Below, in pieces: positions 9,023 to 18,398 of a DNA stretch of 64,000 nt. Within the stretch, counting starts at the first letter, position 1; the number at the start of each line of letters is the position of its first letter. The notes beneath the pieces are model-generated. The model ran no database searches and was not told the DNA's origin. It worked only from the letters and a program-made list of their open reading frames with translations. Both the position numbers and the translations under genes were made by a program. The DNA is from Bacteroidales bacterium (GTDB lineage Bacteria > Bacteroidota > Bacteroidia > Bacteroidales > UBA932). The stretch covers positions 1 to 64,000 of the forward strand of contig JAMPAT010000017.1 in the NCBI GenBank assembly GCA_023667095.1, in the 5' to 3' direction.

Positions 9023-11224
9023 ATGAAATACGGAAAATTGTTTTGTACTATGGCTGCAGCAGCGGTTTCTCTCATCTCCGCCAATGCGGCATCTGACGGG
9101 GATACAGGTTTCAACAAGGTGCCGGTGGCCTGGAAATGGCTGAATTCCAGGGATGTCATTTTCAGCTATGACGGGACATATTGCGACAGCACTGCGTTTG
9201 TCTTCGATGCTTCACGCAGGAAGACTCGCACAGGGGTATCTGCCCCTGCGAAATATGCTGACTTCCCGGTGAACCCGGAGTGGGCGGTGAACATGACATA
9301 TTCACCGGATTCGACGAAGATCGCATTTACAAGGGACAATGACCTTTATGTCATCGACATTGCCACAGAAAATGAGACCCGTCTTACATTTGACGGTACA
9401 GACCTGATAATGAACGGATATGCCTCGTGGGTCTACTATGAGGAAATTCTCGGACGTCCGTCAAGATACCGTGCCTTCTGGTGGTCGCCGGACGGAAAAA
9501 AGATAGGATTCTACAGGTTCGACAATACTATGGTGCCTTTGTTTCCCATATATTCTCCGTTCGGACAGGATGGAAGCCTTAACAATACACGTTATCCGAA
9601 GGCAGGGGAGACCAATCCTGCTGTAAGGATAGGCATCATAGACCTTGACGGGGTCCAGCCTGTCCCGGGATGTGCAGATGCCATGACAAAGGGGACGATA
9701 ACATGGGCTGATTTTGATGAGAATGAGGACCAGTATTTCGGGATTCCGTTCTGGAGTGCGGACAGCAGGGAATTCTTTATTGCCCGTATGCCGCGTATCC
9801 AGAATACCCTTGACCTGTATGCAGTCTCCGCTGCGGACGGCTCAAAAAGGCATGTCTACCATGAGGATTACAAGACATGGCTGGACTGGATTGACGGTGT
9901 GGTATTTACGGATGATGGCCTGTATATGGCCCGCAGCTTTGAGACAGGATGGGAACAGATATATTTCCTGCCATACGACGGCTCCGGTGTGCGCAGACTT
10001 ACAGACGGTACTAACTGGGGGATATCCATTGTCCGTGTGGACGGGAAGAAAGGCGATGTCTATTTTACGGCAAAACGTGACTCCCAGGTGCGTCCTGCCC
10101 TGTATAAGGTTGACCGGAAAGGGATTGTGACCGCCCTTACTGACCCTGTATATTATGTGCAGGGTGTAAAGTTCTCACCGGACGGGAAATATTTTGCAGC
10201 AGCTGTCTCAAATGGACAGACTCCAACAAAAGTCATTGTAAGTGAAACTGCAAGACAGAATTACGGTTCGTCTGCACCATCGGTTTCCGGAAGCCGGGCA
10301 GGGAGCATGGAGTCCTCAAGATGGATGACTGTGGCAGCGGATATGGCAGGGGGACAGTTCAATCCTTCTTCATACGCTCTTCCGCAGATAGTTACAATGA
10401 AGACAGATGACGGCTTCGAACTGTATGCCCAGATTACATATCCTGCAGATTTCGATGCCTCTAGGAAATATCCTGTGCATGTTGACATCTATGGCGGTCC
10501 GAACACTCCTCTGGTGCATGACAGGTGGATGACGCCGAATGAAAGTAACCAGTGGTGGTCTGAAAACGGCATTATCCAGGTAGTTGCGGACTGCCGTGCC
10601 GCAGGACATAACGGCCGTGCAGGTACCGACATGGTCTACCGCAACCTCACAGAGTGGCCTGTGCGTGACTTTATCTCATGGGCTGGATGGCTGAAGTCGC
10701 TGCCGTATGTTGACGGAGAGAAAATAGGTGTCGAGGGCTTTTCCTTCGGAGGGACAATGACTTCCATGCTCCTGTTCCGGGCTCCGGAAAGCTACCATTA
10801 CGGTATTGCCGGAGGCGGTGTCTATGACTGGGCACTCTATGATTCGCATTATACAGAACGTTTCATGGAGACACCGCAGTCAAATCCTGAGGGCTACAAG
10901 GCCGCATGTGCCTTGGAATATGTATCCGGATATCCTGTAACTTATTCTGCTTCAGCTGGCTCGGTCTGCTGTGATGGCGAGGGGACAGGTGACAGCAGCT
11001 GTGGATGTGCCGTTGAACCTGTCATGCTGAAGATTACGCATGGGACAGGTGATGACAATGTGCATTTCCAGAATACGCTGCAGCTGATAGATGTCCTTCA
11101 CAGGGAAGGCAAGAAATTCGACTTCATGATATATCCTGACGGCATGCATGGCTACAGGGGATATCAGGGAGAGCATTTCAGGGATGCCAACCGTGAATTC
11201 TGGCTGCGCTATCTGAAACGTTAG
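9023..11224 (+). CDS. Dipeptidyl-peptidase IV-type serine peptidase (S9)
   Basis: A 733-residue exported peptidase with an N-terminal signal peptide (about residues 1-22), a beta-propeller domain (about 40-480), and an alpha/beta-hydrolase domain. The nucleophile motif is GFSFGGTM (Ser574). The acid is in GTGDDNVHFQ (Asp677) and the base in GMHGYRG (His709). DPP IV enzymes remove X-Pro dipeptides from peptide N-termini in the periplasm. The double-Glu region that anchors the substrate N-terminus appears as YEEILG. Between strands of the hydrolase domain (10941-11022) there is a Gly/Ser/Cys-rich insert unusual for the family. Confidence 0.92.
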   Translation: MKYGKLFCTMAAAAVSLISANAASDGDTGFNKVPVAWKWLNSRDVIFSYDGTYCDSTAFVFDASRRKTRTGVSAPAKYADFPVNPEWAVNMTYSPDSTKIAFTRDNDLYVIDIATENETRLTFDGTDLIMNGYASWVYYEEILGRPSRYRAFWWSPDGKKIGFYRFDNTMVPLFPIYSPFGQDGSLNNTRYPKAGETNPAVRIGIIDLDGVQPVPGCADAMTKGTITWADFDENEDQYFGIPFWSADSREFFIARMPRIQNTLDLYAVSAADGSKRHVYHEDYKTWLDWIDGVVFTDDGLYMARSFETGWEQIYFLPYDGSGVRRLTDGTNWGISIVRVDGKKGDVYFTAKRDSQVRPALYKVDRKGIVTALTDPVYYVQGVKFSPDGKYFAAAVSNGQTPTKVIVSETARQNYGSSAPSVSGSRAGSMESSRWMTVAADMAGGQFNPSSYALPQIVTMKTDDGFELYAQITYPADFDASRKYPVHVDIYGGPNTPLVHDRWMTPNESNQWWSENGIIQVVADCRAAGHNGRAGTDMVYRNLTEWPVRDFISWAGWLKSLPYVDGEKIGVEGFSFGGTMTSMLLFRAPESYHYGIAGGGVYDWALYDSHYTERFMETPQSNPEGYKAACALEYVSGYPVTYSASAGSVCCDGEGTGDSSCGCAVEPVMLKITHGTGDDNVHFQNTLQLIDVLHREGKKFDFMIYPDGMHGYRGYQGEHFRDANREFWLRYLKR

Positions 11225-11252
11225 GATATTCAATGCGGATTTTATCTGGAGT

Positions 11253-12767
11253 TCATACCCTTCTGCAGGCTATGAGCCAGTTCTGTGACGCTGCCTTCAG
11301 GCCGAAAATGTGATATTCGTCAGAGGACCCGACCCCAAGTTTCCTGCGCAGCACTTCGCTTGTCATAGGGATGTTTCTGGCGGTCACTTCTGCCTGGGGA
11401 AACTCCTTGGCAAATTCCTTTATTGAACGCTTGTCAAGCGGTGCTGCCCTGAGGATACGGAATGACTTGAACAGCCCCTGCAATTCATTCTTTTGCATAT
11501 CTGCCGGGATACAAAAGGATGGCCTGTCCAATGCGCTGCTCTCCGATGTACTGTCTGATGTGCCGCAGGAGACCATGGATTCCCAGGCAGTGGCGGATGC
11601 AATGAAATAATGGGTGGAACTGTCCATCTGCACAAGCCCGAACCTTTGGCAAAGCAGCTTGAAAGGTGCAGCTTTCATCAGTGCCTTGTCCGGTTCAAGG
11701 AGCAGCTGACCGGCCTGCAGCCCGGTTTGTGGCTTGTCTGTGATGCCGTCCTTGGGTCCCATTCCTTGATGACAAGGTCCTTTTTGGGGATTTCCTGCCA
11801 ATGTCAGCATGGTGTCTCTCCCTGCATATCTGCCTCCGGCGGCAGCCTCTTTGCTTCGGGTGAAGCTGAAACGTGTCCCGTTGCAATTGGCTGTGATTGT
11901 GCATTCTCCATGGTGCTCCCTGTCAAGGACAACCATAAGCTCCTTGCATTCACCTTTGACGGATACAACTTCCAGCAGCCTGCATTGCGGACCGAGCCTT
12001 TTCAGCACCATGTCGATGTCTGCCATAGGTGAAAGCTTCACGACAACAAAACGTGACAGCCCGAGCAGCTCTTCTTTCAGTGTGAGGATATCCGGCTGGC
12101 AGTCTTCTATCAGAAATACCTTTTTGCCCTCACCGTCCCTCCGTGCAGGGTCAAGGAATATTACATCTGGGGAGAAGCTTCCAAGTAGCTGGCCGGGTGT
12201 CGCTGACATCGGGTCATCAGACGGTTCAGGTACAACCATCCTGTTGCTGACGGTTATGTTGCCTGCACCGAGCACCTTGAAATTATGCCGTGCGGCATCT
12301 GCGAGTTCTGGATTCATCTCGTTGTAGAGCACTTTCCCTGCAATTCCTGAAAAGGCAAATGTGTCGACGCCCAGTCCTCCTGTCAGGTCTGCTATATCCG
12401 GTCTGCTGCCCATTCTTGCGTTTCCTGGCATTCCTGTTCCATTCCATGGCCCTTCTTGCGCATTTCCTGGCTCTTCTGCTGGGAAAAGGCTCCGTATCAG
12501 CTCTGCCTTGTATCTTGCGCTTTCCTCTGACGAACATTGTTCAGCAGAAAGCCTGCGCGGATATATCAGCGATGGCTCTCCATAGAATGACGGGACCTTT
12601 CCCCTGAGCTTCCTCCTGGAAAGTATCGTGTTGACTGCAAGTGTCATGTCGATGCCAGGATATTTCTCCCTGTTCAGGAGAAGCCTGTCCGTGTCATCAT
12701 TTTCGTGCTTTAGGATAAATTCTGCAAATCCATTCATTCCCGATGTCCCCAATAATCTGATTTCCAT
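11253..12767 (-). CDS. SAM-dependent methyltransferase with THUMP-like C-terminal domain
   Basis: A 504-residue class I methyltransferase. The SAM-binding motif is DLTGGLGVDTFAFS, the acidic post-motif loop is NEMNPELA, and FLDPARRD is the motif IV equivalent. The C-terminal part matches the THUMP-like domain of a conserved Bacteroidetes family; the RNA or other substrate is unknown. The start at the complement of 12767 (MEIRLLGTSG) is preferred because a minus-strand TATCTTTG promoter box at 12797-12804 lies inside the longer frame. Three hydrophilic Gly/Ser/Pro-rich inserts (around 12400-12485, 11715-11855 and 11515-11575) lengthen it. Confidence 0.8.
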   Translation of the reverse strand: MEIRLLGTSGMNGFAEFILKHENDDTDRLLLNREKYPGIDMTLAVNTILSRRKLRGKVPSFYGEPSLIYPRRLSAEQCSSEESARYKAELIRSLFPAEEPGNAQEGPWNGTGMPGNARMGSRPDIADLTGGLGVDTFAFSGIAGKVLYNEMNPELADAARHNFKVLGAGNITVSNRMVVPEPSDDPMSATPGQLLGSFSPDVIFLDPARRDGEGKKVFLIEDCQPDILTLKEELLGLSRFVVVKLSPMADIDMVLKRLGPQCRLLEVVSVKGECKELMVVLDREHHGECTITANCNGTRFSFTRSKEAAAGGRYAGRDTMLTLAGNPQKGPCHQGMGPKDGITDKPQTGLQAGQLLLEPDKALMKAAPFKLLCQRFGLVQMDSSTHYFIASATAWESMVSCGTSDSTSESSALDRPSFCIPADMQKNELQGLFKSFRILRAAPLDKRSIKEFAKEFPQAEVTARNIPMTSEVLRRKLGVGSSDEYHIFGLKAASQNWLIACRRV

Positions 12768-13089
12768 TGATGTGCCGGACAGCAGTCCAGACATGGCAAA
12801 GATATGCATTTTATTTAGCAAAAATCCCGGATAACTGTCAAAACGGATGTCAAAATTCTCAAACTGTCATCAAATGTATGGTATTCAGATAATATTTTAT
12901 AAATTTGAAAGATTTTGTATCGCTCTGCTGCTTTGTACCCGATGGCGGGCAGCAGGATGACAATGCTGATGCCTATGTCGTGCCGAATCTGTCCAGGTGC
13001 CGGGCGGGGAGGGCTCCGGAGCGGGAGAGTGATATCAGTATTGGCTTGATATGGAGGAACTTTAGTTTAAAACAAATATATTTATTGAT
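12768..13089. other. Divergent intergenic region
   Basis: This separates the minus-strand methyltransferase from pgm. A plus-strand TAAATTTG at 12900-12907 could serve as a distal pgm promoter, leaving a leader of about 180 nt that includes a GC-rich stretch near 12995-13030. No gene or clear hairpin is supported. Confidence 0.5.
12797..12804 (-). promoter_or_regulatory. Bacteroidetes -7 element for the methyltransferase
   Basis: The complement reads TATCTTTG (TAnnTTTG). It decides the start of the downstream gene: the ATG at 12767 is the first in frame after the predicted transcription start. Confidence 0.45.
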
Positions 13090-14748
13090 ATGGAAAAAGA
13101 TTTCAGACAGGTAGCCCAGAGCTGGCTTGACGGCAACTATGACCACGAAACAAAGTGCAAGGTCCGTGAACTCATGAACGACCTTGCAGCATTGGAGGAT
13201 GCATTCTACCGCAACCTTGAGTTCGGAACAGGAGGACTGCGCGGAGTGATGGGAGTAGGAACCAACAGGATGAACAAATACACAGTCGGCATGGCGACAC
13301 AGGGGCTTGCCAACTACATCAAGAAGAATGTCCCTGGAGAGCACAGTGTCTGCATCTCGTTTGACAGCCGCAACAACAGCAAGGAGTTCGCAAAGATTGC
13401 TGCAGATGTGCTTTCTGCCAACGGAATCCATGTCTATCTCTATGACAATCTCCGCCCGATTCCTGAGCTGAGCTATGCCGTAAGGAGCAAGAAGGCAACT
13501 GCAGGAGTCATGATTACAGCTTCGCACAACCCTAAGGAATATAACGGATACAAGGTATTCTGGAGCGACGGGGCACAGATTATCGCACCTGTCGACAAGG
13601 ATATCGTAGCAGAGGTGAATGCTATTTCAGATCCTTCAATGGTGAAATTCGAGCCAAAGGATGAATGCGGCGGAATCGAGATGATGGGCGCAGAGATGGA
13701 TGAGGCATATCTCAACGATGTCCTTACGCTCATGCTTTCCCCAGAGGCATGTGCAAAGCACAAGGACCTGAAGATTGTCTATACTCCTCTCCATGGCTCA
13801 GGAGTCCATATCGTTCCTGCAATCCTGAAAAGGCTTGGCTTCGAGAACATTTTCCATGTTCCTGAGCAGGATGTCAATGACGGGAATTTCCCTACTGTCA
13901 AGTCACCGAACCCGGAAGAGTCTTCAGCACTTGAAATGGCGATTGCCGTTGCTGACAGGGAGGGCGCGGACGTTGTCCTTGCAACAGACCCGGATGCAGA
14001 CCGTGTCGGAATAGCAGTGCGTGACAATGACGGCAAGATGGTCCTCTTCAACGGCAACCAGACAGGTGCAATGCTTACCTATTATATATTGACAAGATGG
14101 GCTGAGCTTGGGAAGCTTGACAGCACCAAATATGTTGTCAAGACAATCGTGACGACAGAGCTTATCCGTGCCATTGCAGACAAGTTCGGCGTTAAGGTAT
14201 ATAATGTGCTCACCGGATTCAAATATATTGCAGACATAGTACGCCGCAATGAGGGCAAGGGCGAATTCATCTGCGGAGGCGAGGAAAGCTATGGATTCAA
14301 TGTCGGCCAGTTTGTACGCGACAAGGATGCCCCTATCGCATGTGCAATGGTAGCCGAGTGCGCAGCATGGGCGGCAGAGCAGGGCAAGACCCTTTACCAG
14401 CTTATGCAGGATATCTATGCAGAGTTCGGATATTATAGGGAATCCCTGACCTCACTTGTGCGCAAAGGCAAATCCGGAGCGGAGGAGATAGCTGCAATCA
14501 TGGTTGATATGCGCAACAACCCTCCTAAGGAACTTGCCGGCTCGCCTGTGGTCAAGGTAATAGACTACAACAAGCCGGAGGAGACAGGGCTCCCTAAGTC
14601 CAATGTCCTGCAGTTCTTCAATGAGGCCGGGGATGTGGTGTCTGTACGCCCTTCAGGGACAGAGCCTAAGATAAAGTTCTATTTCGGTGCACATGGTGCT
14701 GATGCAGATGCGAAGATCGAGGCTCTCCGTGCGCAGTTCGTGAAATAG
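13090..14748 (+). CDS. pgm: Phosphoglucomutase/phosphomannomutase (PGM2-like)
   Basis: A 552-residue alpha-D-phosphohexomutase that interconverts hexose 1- and 6-phosphates. The phosphoserine loop is TASHNPKEYNGYK with Ser145; the Mg-binding loop is DPDADRVG; the sugar loop is GGEESYG; the phosphate-binding C-terminal loop is RPSGTEPKIKFYF. These four motifs define the family. The protein is of the longer PGM2/phosphopentomutase-like subgroup used by Bacteroidetes as general phosphoglucomutase. A Rho-independent terminator follows directly. Substrate preference (glucose, mannose or pentose phosphate) is not decidable from the motifs. Confidence 0.93.
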   Translation: MEKDFRQVAQSWLDGNYDHETKCKVRELMNDLAALEDAFYRNLEFGTGGLRGVMGVGTNRMNKYTVGMATQGLANYIKKNVPGEHSVCISFDSRNNSKEFAKIAADVLSANGIHVYLYDNLRPIPELSYAVRSKKATAGVMITASHNPKEYNGYKVFWSDGAQIIAPVDKDIVAEVNAISDPSMVKFEPKDECGGIEMMGAEMDEAYLNDVLTLMLSPEACAKHKDLKIVYTPLHGSGVHIVPAILKRLGFENIFHVPEQDVNDGNFPTVKSPNPEESSALEMAIAVADREGADVVLATDPDADRVGIAVRDNDGKMVLFNGNQTGAMLTYYILTRWAELGKLDSTKYVVKTIVTTELIRAIADKFGVKVYNVLTGFKYIADIVRRNEGKGEFICGGEESYGFNVGQFVRDKDAPIACAMVAECAAWAAEQGKTLYQLMQDIYAEFGYYRESLTSLVRKGKSGAEEIAAIMVDMRNNPPKELAGSPVVKVIDYNKPEETGLPKSNVLQFFNEAGDVVSVRPSGTEPKIKFYFGAHGADADAKIEALRAQFVK

Positions 14749-14760
14749 TTTGCCTATATA

Positions 14761-14797
14761 GGGAATGGCTGCAATGCCGCAGCCGTTCCCTTTTATT
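14761..14797 (+). terminator. Rho-independent terminator after pgm
   Basis: A 12-bp stem (14761-14772 with 14779-14790, one G-T pair) with a 6-base loop is followed by TTTTATT. It ends 27 bases before ndk, which therefore needs its own promoter or readthrough. Confidence 0.8.
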
Positions 14798-14823
14798 ATA
14801 AACCACATAGTAGAATCAATCTT

Positions 14824-15285
14824 ATGGAAAGGACATTAGTAATTTTGAAGCCATGTACACTTCAGCGCGGACTGGTCGGTGAGGTTATATCACGTTTTGA
14901 GAAACGTGGACTTAGGCTGGTCGCAATGAAGATGAAGCAGCTGACCCCGGAAATCCTTGAAGTGCATTATGCACACCTCAAGGACAAGCCGTTTTTCCCT
15001 TGGCTGCTTGACGGCATGATGGCTGCCCCTGTAATCCTCTGCTGCTGGGAGGGGGTTGAGGCTGTGAGGGTCGTGCGTGAAATGGCCGGTACCACAAATG
15101 CCCGCAAGGCAGCCCCAGGCACAATCAGGGGGGACTATTCCCTCAGCGGACAGGAGAATATCGTGCATACATCAGATTCATTGGAGAATGCTGCAATTGA
15201 GCTGGAGCGTTTCTTTGTTCCGGAGGATTATTGCGAATATCCTTCTCCGCTGAACCAGTATCTCTATGCGCCGGATGAAGTGTAG
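14824..15285 (+). CDS. ndk: Nucleoside diphosphate kinase
   Basis: A 153-residue cytosolic enzyme transferring the gamma-phosphate from ATP to NDPs through a phosphohistidine. The N-terminus TLVILKPCTLQRGLVGEV carries the conserved Lys. The substrate region is AAPGTIRGDYS, and the active-site His115 lies in NIVHTSDS. The PCT in place of the usual PDA, and HTSDS in place of HGSDS, are features I associate with Bacteroidales NDKs rather than signs of decay. Length is typical. Confidence 0.96.
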   Translation: MERTLVILKPCTLQRGLVGEVISRFEKRGLRLVAMKMKQLTPEILEVHYAHLKDKPFFPWLLDGMMAAPVILCCWEGVEAVRVVREMAGTTNARKAAPGTIRGDYSLSGQENIVHTSDSLENAAIELERFFVPEDYCEYPSPLNQYLYAPDEV

Positions 15286-15437
15286 CCGGCTGCCCTTTCC
15301 TATTGAGATATAGATATTCTTTGCCGTTCGCGACTGTAGCATCATTGCCCCATGTGGCTGAGTCGCAGTGTTTGCTATGTCTTTGGGAAGGAACATGGGA
15401 TGCAAAATATAAACTGCTGTATATTAGCGTGTTATAT

Positions 15438-15471
15438 AAGGGCGGGTGCTCAATTTGGAACACCCGCCCTT
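15438..15471. terminator. GC-rich hairpin between convergent ndk and thioesterase genes
   Basis: A perfect 11-bp inverted repeat (15438-15448 with 15461-15471) with a 12-base loop. There is no long T-run on either side, so it may act as a bidirectional stop or an RNA 3'-end stabiliser. The rest of 15286-15547 holds nothing recognisable. Confidence 0.6.
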
Positions 15472-15547
15472 GCGTAAATTGATGTATATGAATTATTTGT
15501 GTTTTGCACTTCATCGGCAGAAGTGCCTGCTCGCGTCTTGCGCTGGT

Positions 15548-15919
15548 CTATAGCTTTGACTGGAAACGGTCTACGTCAATGATGAACCTTTCATGCAGCC
15601 CTTCGCCGATCAGTCCCTTTTCGTTATATGCGGCAACCTTGAAAGTCAATTTCCTGCGGTCTATGTCAATCAGTTCACATTCAGCACGTACAGTCATCCC
15701 TACAGGTGTTGAGCTTATATGGGATACATTTACATGCGTACCTACAGTTTCCTGTCCATCTTCAAGATAAGGCTTTACACATGTCCTGCATGTCCTTTCC
15801 ATCAGCGCAATCATCATCGGTGTAGAGAACACCTTTACCGTCCCGCTGCCTATATGGCTGGCTGTCAATTCTTCTGTGACAACCTGGTCTATACTGTTCT
15901 TCAGTCCTGTCTTTAGCAT
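15548..15919 (-). CDS. Hot-dog-fold thioesterase, FlK-like
   Basis: A 123-residue protein of the fluoroacetyl-CoA-thioesterase-like hot-dog family. The start is placed at the complement of 15917-15919 (MLKTGLKNSID) since the upstream extension is Cys/His/Trp-rich and unlike the family. GTHVNVSHISSTPVGM is the family's central strand-helix signature, and the C-terminal HERFIIDVDRF matches its last strand. Catalytic Thr/Glu/His equivalents are plausible (TPMMIALMERT, and His in NVSHI). Members hydrolyse acyl-CoA or similar thioesters; the physiological substrate here is unknown. Confidence 0.8.
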   Translation of the reverse strand: MLKTGLKNSIDQVVTEELTASHIGSGTVKVFSTPMMIALMERTCRTCVKPYLEDGQETVGTHVNVSHISSTPVGMTVRAECELIDIDRRKLTFKVAAYNEKGLIGEGLHERFIIDVDRFQSKL

Positions 15920-15996
15920 AATATAAGTTTTTATAATCCATATATGGTCGCAGCAGTGCTGCGGGACCGGCACAATACAATTTTCAAGCCGTAATC

Positions 15997-17145
15997 CTAA
16001 AAGGCCGGTGCATTCTGCTGATTTTCCGCATGGAGTGAGTCATAATGTGCCCCGTCTACCGGTTCAAGCCATTCATTTGACGGTTCAGGACCGGTAGGGA
16101 CACTGTATGCGATATGCTGGAACCAGCTGTCTGCAGCTGCTCCATGCCAATGCTTCACACCTTCAGGGATGCAGACAACATCTCCTGGTTTGAGACAGCG
16201 TGCCGGCTGCCCCCATTCCTGGTACCATCCGAAGCCGCCTACACAGATCAATGTCTGCACACAGTTGTGGTGGATATGCCAGTTGTTCCTGCATCCTGGC
16301 TCGAATGTGACATTCGACGGTGCACCGGGGCCTTCGGCCAAAGGCGCAAGATAGCTCTCTCCTGTAAAATATTTTCCGTACGGATTTACTTCTCCCTTAG
16401 GGAAAACCATATTCTCGACAGGCCTGCCCTTGAATCTCTCCCCGTAGATGTCTGAAACCTTTTCGCCATAGACCTCTGCAATTGCACTGGCAGCCCTGTA
16501 TGCCTCAGATTCTCCGACAGATGCGGCAAGGTTGAGCGGAATAGACTTTATCTCGTTATCTCCAAGTCCCATGTTCTGTGCTCCGCGTATATGCGACATC
16601 AGCTGCGGCTCTGCACCTTTGAGTGCGCTGAGCGCACTGACAGTCACCAGTTCGCGCTCCTGGAATGAGAGGTTGTCCCTTGCGAATATGTCTCCGAACA
16701 GATGTGCCTTCAGATAATAGTCCGTGGCAGGGGCAAATGTATAGTCAAACGGCCTGCCGCTTACCTTTGTCTGGATTTCGGTTCCTGACGCAAGTGCATC
16801 GAATCCTGCCGGGACAGGGGAGGCATCCACACCTTCCGGAGTGGCCTGGCCCTTTGCTTCCCGTGCTGCAATTACCCTCTGCAGGGCATTCAGCCCGTTG
16901 AGGCTGCGTGGGAATCCTGTGTATGCATACAGATGTGACAGTGCTTCCTTTATCTGGCTGACTGTAAGGCCATTGTCGAATCCGTTGCCAATGGCTGTCT
17001 CTAACTTCACAATGTCGCCCTTTGCCTCAAGGCAGGCGATGGTAGATAGGCTCTGCTGCTGTGGTGTAAGGATGTTTTCCATGTTCTGTGCATTTAGTAT
17101 GCAGCCCAATGTCATTGTGGCCGCAATCATCATATATTTTTTCAT
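15997..17145 (-). CDS. Secreted carboxymuconolactone decarboxylase-cupin fusion
   Basis: A 382-residue exported protein. Residues 1-19 form a signal peptide. Two CMD/AhpD-like helical segments follow (about 30-115 and 125-230), the second with RDNLSFQERELVTVSALSAL, the typical CMD consensus. The C-terminal cupin (about 270-365) has a metal-site pattern, HIHHNCVQTLICVGGFGWYQ, then PGDVVCIPEGVKHWHG. CMD proteins act as decarboxylases or peroxidase-like reductants, and cupins bind metal. The second CMD domain lacks a clear CxxC pair, so peroxiredoxin-like activity is not supported. A minus-strand promoter box lies at 17165-17172. Confidence 0.85.
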   Translation of the reverse strand: MKKYMMIAATMTLGCILNAQNMENILTPQQQSLSTIACLEAKGDIVKLETAIGNGFDNGLTVSQIKEALSHLYAYTGFPRSLNGLNALQRVIAAREAKGQATPEGVDASPVPAGFDALASGTEIQTKVSGRPFDYTFAPATDYYLKAHLFGDIFARDNLSFQERELVTVSALSALKGAEPQLMSHIRGAQNMGLGDNEIKSIPLNLAASVGESEAYRAASAIAEVYGEKVSDIYGERFKGRPVENMVFPKGEVNPYGKYFTGESYLAPLAEGPGAPSNVTFEPGCRNNWHIHHNCVQTLICVGGFGWYQEWGQPARCLKPGDVVCIPEGVKHWHGAAADSWFQHIAYSVPTGPEPSNEWLEPVDGAHYDSLHAENQQNAPAF

Positions 17146-17164
17146 AAAGAGATTTTTACTGATG

Positions 17165-17172
17165 CAAAGATA
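17165..17172 (-). promoter_or_regulatory. Bacteroidetes -7 element for the CMD-cupin gene
   Basis: The complement reads TATCTTTG (TAnnTTTG), 20 bases before the start codon. Confidence 0.5.
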
Positions 17173-17232
17173 CTATGGCATATCGTGATACGGCATATCA
17201 GAATTACTGAAATCCTTACCAGTTTTACAGTC

Positions 17233-17931
17233 CTATACCGGAAATAACATATTGAAGATGGGTACAAGTATCGCTGTCATGAGTCCCATCAGGGCGATGG
17301 CAAGTCCGCTGACAGCCCCTTCCACTGCACTGCTTTCTATTGCCCGTGATGTCCCGAGGCCATGTGCCGCACATCCCATTGCAAGTCCTTTGGCGACAGG
17401 TGTCTTGACATGCAGGATTTTCAGTACAATTGGCCCGAAGACGGCACCGATGAATCCGCAGAGTACGACTGAGACTGCTGTCAATGAGACGTTGCCGCCA
17501 AGTATTGCACTAAGGTCCATTGCGATAGGTGTCGTGACGGATTTAGGCTCCAGTGACCTTACGAATATTTCATTCAGCCCGAACAGGCGGCAAAGTGCAT
17601 AGACGCTTCCGATTCCCGTGATGCTTCCTGCAGATACGGATACCATTATCGATGCCATATTCCTGCGTATGGTCTCAATGTGGTCATAGAGCAGAAGCCC
17701 GAGGGCAACTACGCTCGGGCCGAGCAGGAATTCTATCATCCTGTTGGATTCCATATAGAATGAGCATGGGATGTCAAGTGCATTCAGGACAGCGATAATC
17801 ACAGGTATACATATAAGGAAAGGGTGAAGCAGCGACAGCCCTGACCTGTTCTTGACCCATACTCCAAAGAGATATGACCCGATGGTCAATGTAAGCATCA
17901 TCGGGACGTTCGTGAATATTTCCCTAACCAT
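17233..17931 (-). CDS. lrgB: LrgB/CidB-family membrane protein
   Basis: A 232-residue multi-pass membrane protein of the LrgB family, paired with LrgA upstream. Family segments include EPKSVTTPIAMDLS, GGNVSLTAVSVVLCGFIGA, and CAAHGLGTSRAIE near the C-terminus. The start at the complement of 17929-17931 (MVREIF) overlaps lrgA by 8 bases, implying coupling. LrgA/LrgB pairs were named for holin/antiholin-like control of murein hydrolases, and plant and Bacillus relatives (PlgG, PftAB) transport glycolate or pyruvate; either is possible here. Confidence 0.93.
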   Translation of the reverse strand: MVREIFTNVPMMLTLTIGSYLFGVWVKNRSGLSLLHPFLICIPVIIAVLNALDIPCSFYMESNRMIEFLLGPSVVALGLLLYDHIETIRRNMASIMVSVSAGSITGIGSVYALCRLFGLNEIFVRSLEPKSVTTPIAMDLSAILGGNVSLTAVSVVLCGFIGAVFGPIVLKILHVKTPVAKGLAMGCAAHGLGTSRAIESSAVEGAVSGLAIALMGLMTAILVPIFNMLFPV

Positions 17932-18298
17932 TTTTCCTATCCCTCCTATGCCTGTCAATGAACCTTATGAAGCAGTCCTCTGTCCAGCCTGTCACGGCAA
18001 GGACGCATACTGTCGAGATGAATATAACGCCAAGCCATCCTACGATGTTTGCACTGATGATGCCCCATTGCTCCATTATGCCTATTGATGCCGGTATGAA
18101 GAATATTGTCATGTTCTTTGTGAGGAAATCTGCCACTGTCCTGATGTCTTCAGGCTTTACGATCCTTGCGACAAGGGCAATGAACAGAAGTACCATCCCG
18201 CATACGCTCCCGGGGATGAAATGGCCCAGGAGCCACGAGCATATATTGCCCAGCACAAGGAAGAGCAATATGATGAAAATGCCTTTTACTATGTTCAT
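17924..18298 (-). CDS. lrgA: LrgA/CidA-family membrane protein
   Basis: A 124-residue, four-TM protein. The family pattern is visible in PGSVCGMVLLFIALVARIVKP followed by FFIPASIGIMEQW. It is first in an lrgAB operon and is thought to form one subunit of the pyruvate/holin-like complex with LrgB. A minus-strand TATATTTG box at 18327-18334 lies 29 bases upstream. Confidence 0.92.
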   Translation of the reverse strand: MNIVKGIFIILLFLVLGNICSWLLGHFIPGSVCGMVLLFIALVARIVKPEDIRTVADFLTKNMTIFFIPASIGIMEQWGIISANIVGWLGVIFISTVCVLAVTGWTEDCFIRFIDRHRRDRKNG

Positions 18299-18326
18299 GT
18301 CAAGTCCGTTTTCTGTTTTCGGGCGG

Positions 18327-18334
18327 CAAATATA
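18327..18334 (-). promoter_or_regulatory. Bacteroidetes -7 element for lrgAB
   Basis: The complement reads TATATTTG. A second, plus-strand copy of the same motif occurs at 18355-18362, making a back-to-back promoter pair. Confidence 0.55.
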
Positions 18335-18354
18335 TTCTATTTTTCCTTATTTTG

Positions 18355-18362
18355 TATATTTG
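18355..18362 (+). promoter_or_regulatory. Bacteroidetes -7 element, plus strand
   Basis: TATATTTG on the plus strand, upstream of a nuclease remnant and the lipoprotein gene at 18555. It may now drive the lipoprotein through a leader made of pseudogene sequence. Confidence 0.45.
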
Positions 18363-18398
18363 CCGGTAAATTTGACCGAAGGGCGAATTAGAGAATAG

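Noticed and set aside
12905-13114. Small plus-strand ORF of 69 residues before pgm
   Set aside because: It overlaps the pgm start in another frame and has no protein-like composition; the region is better explained as leader and promoter.
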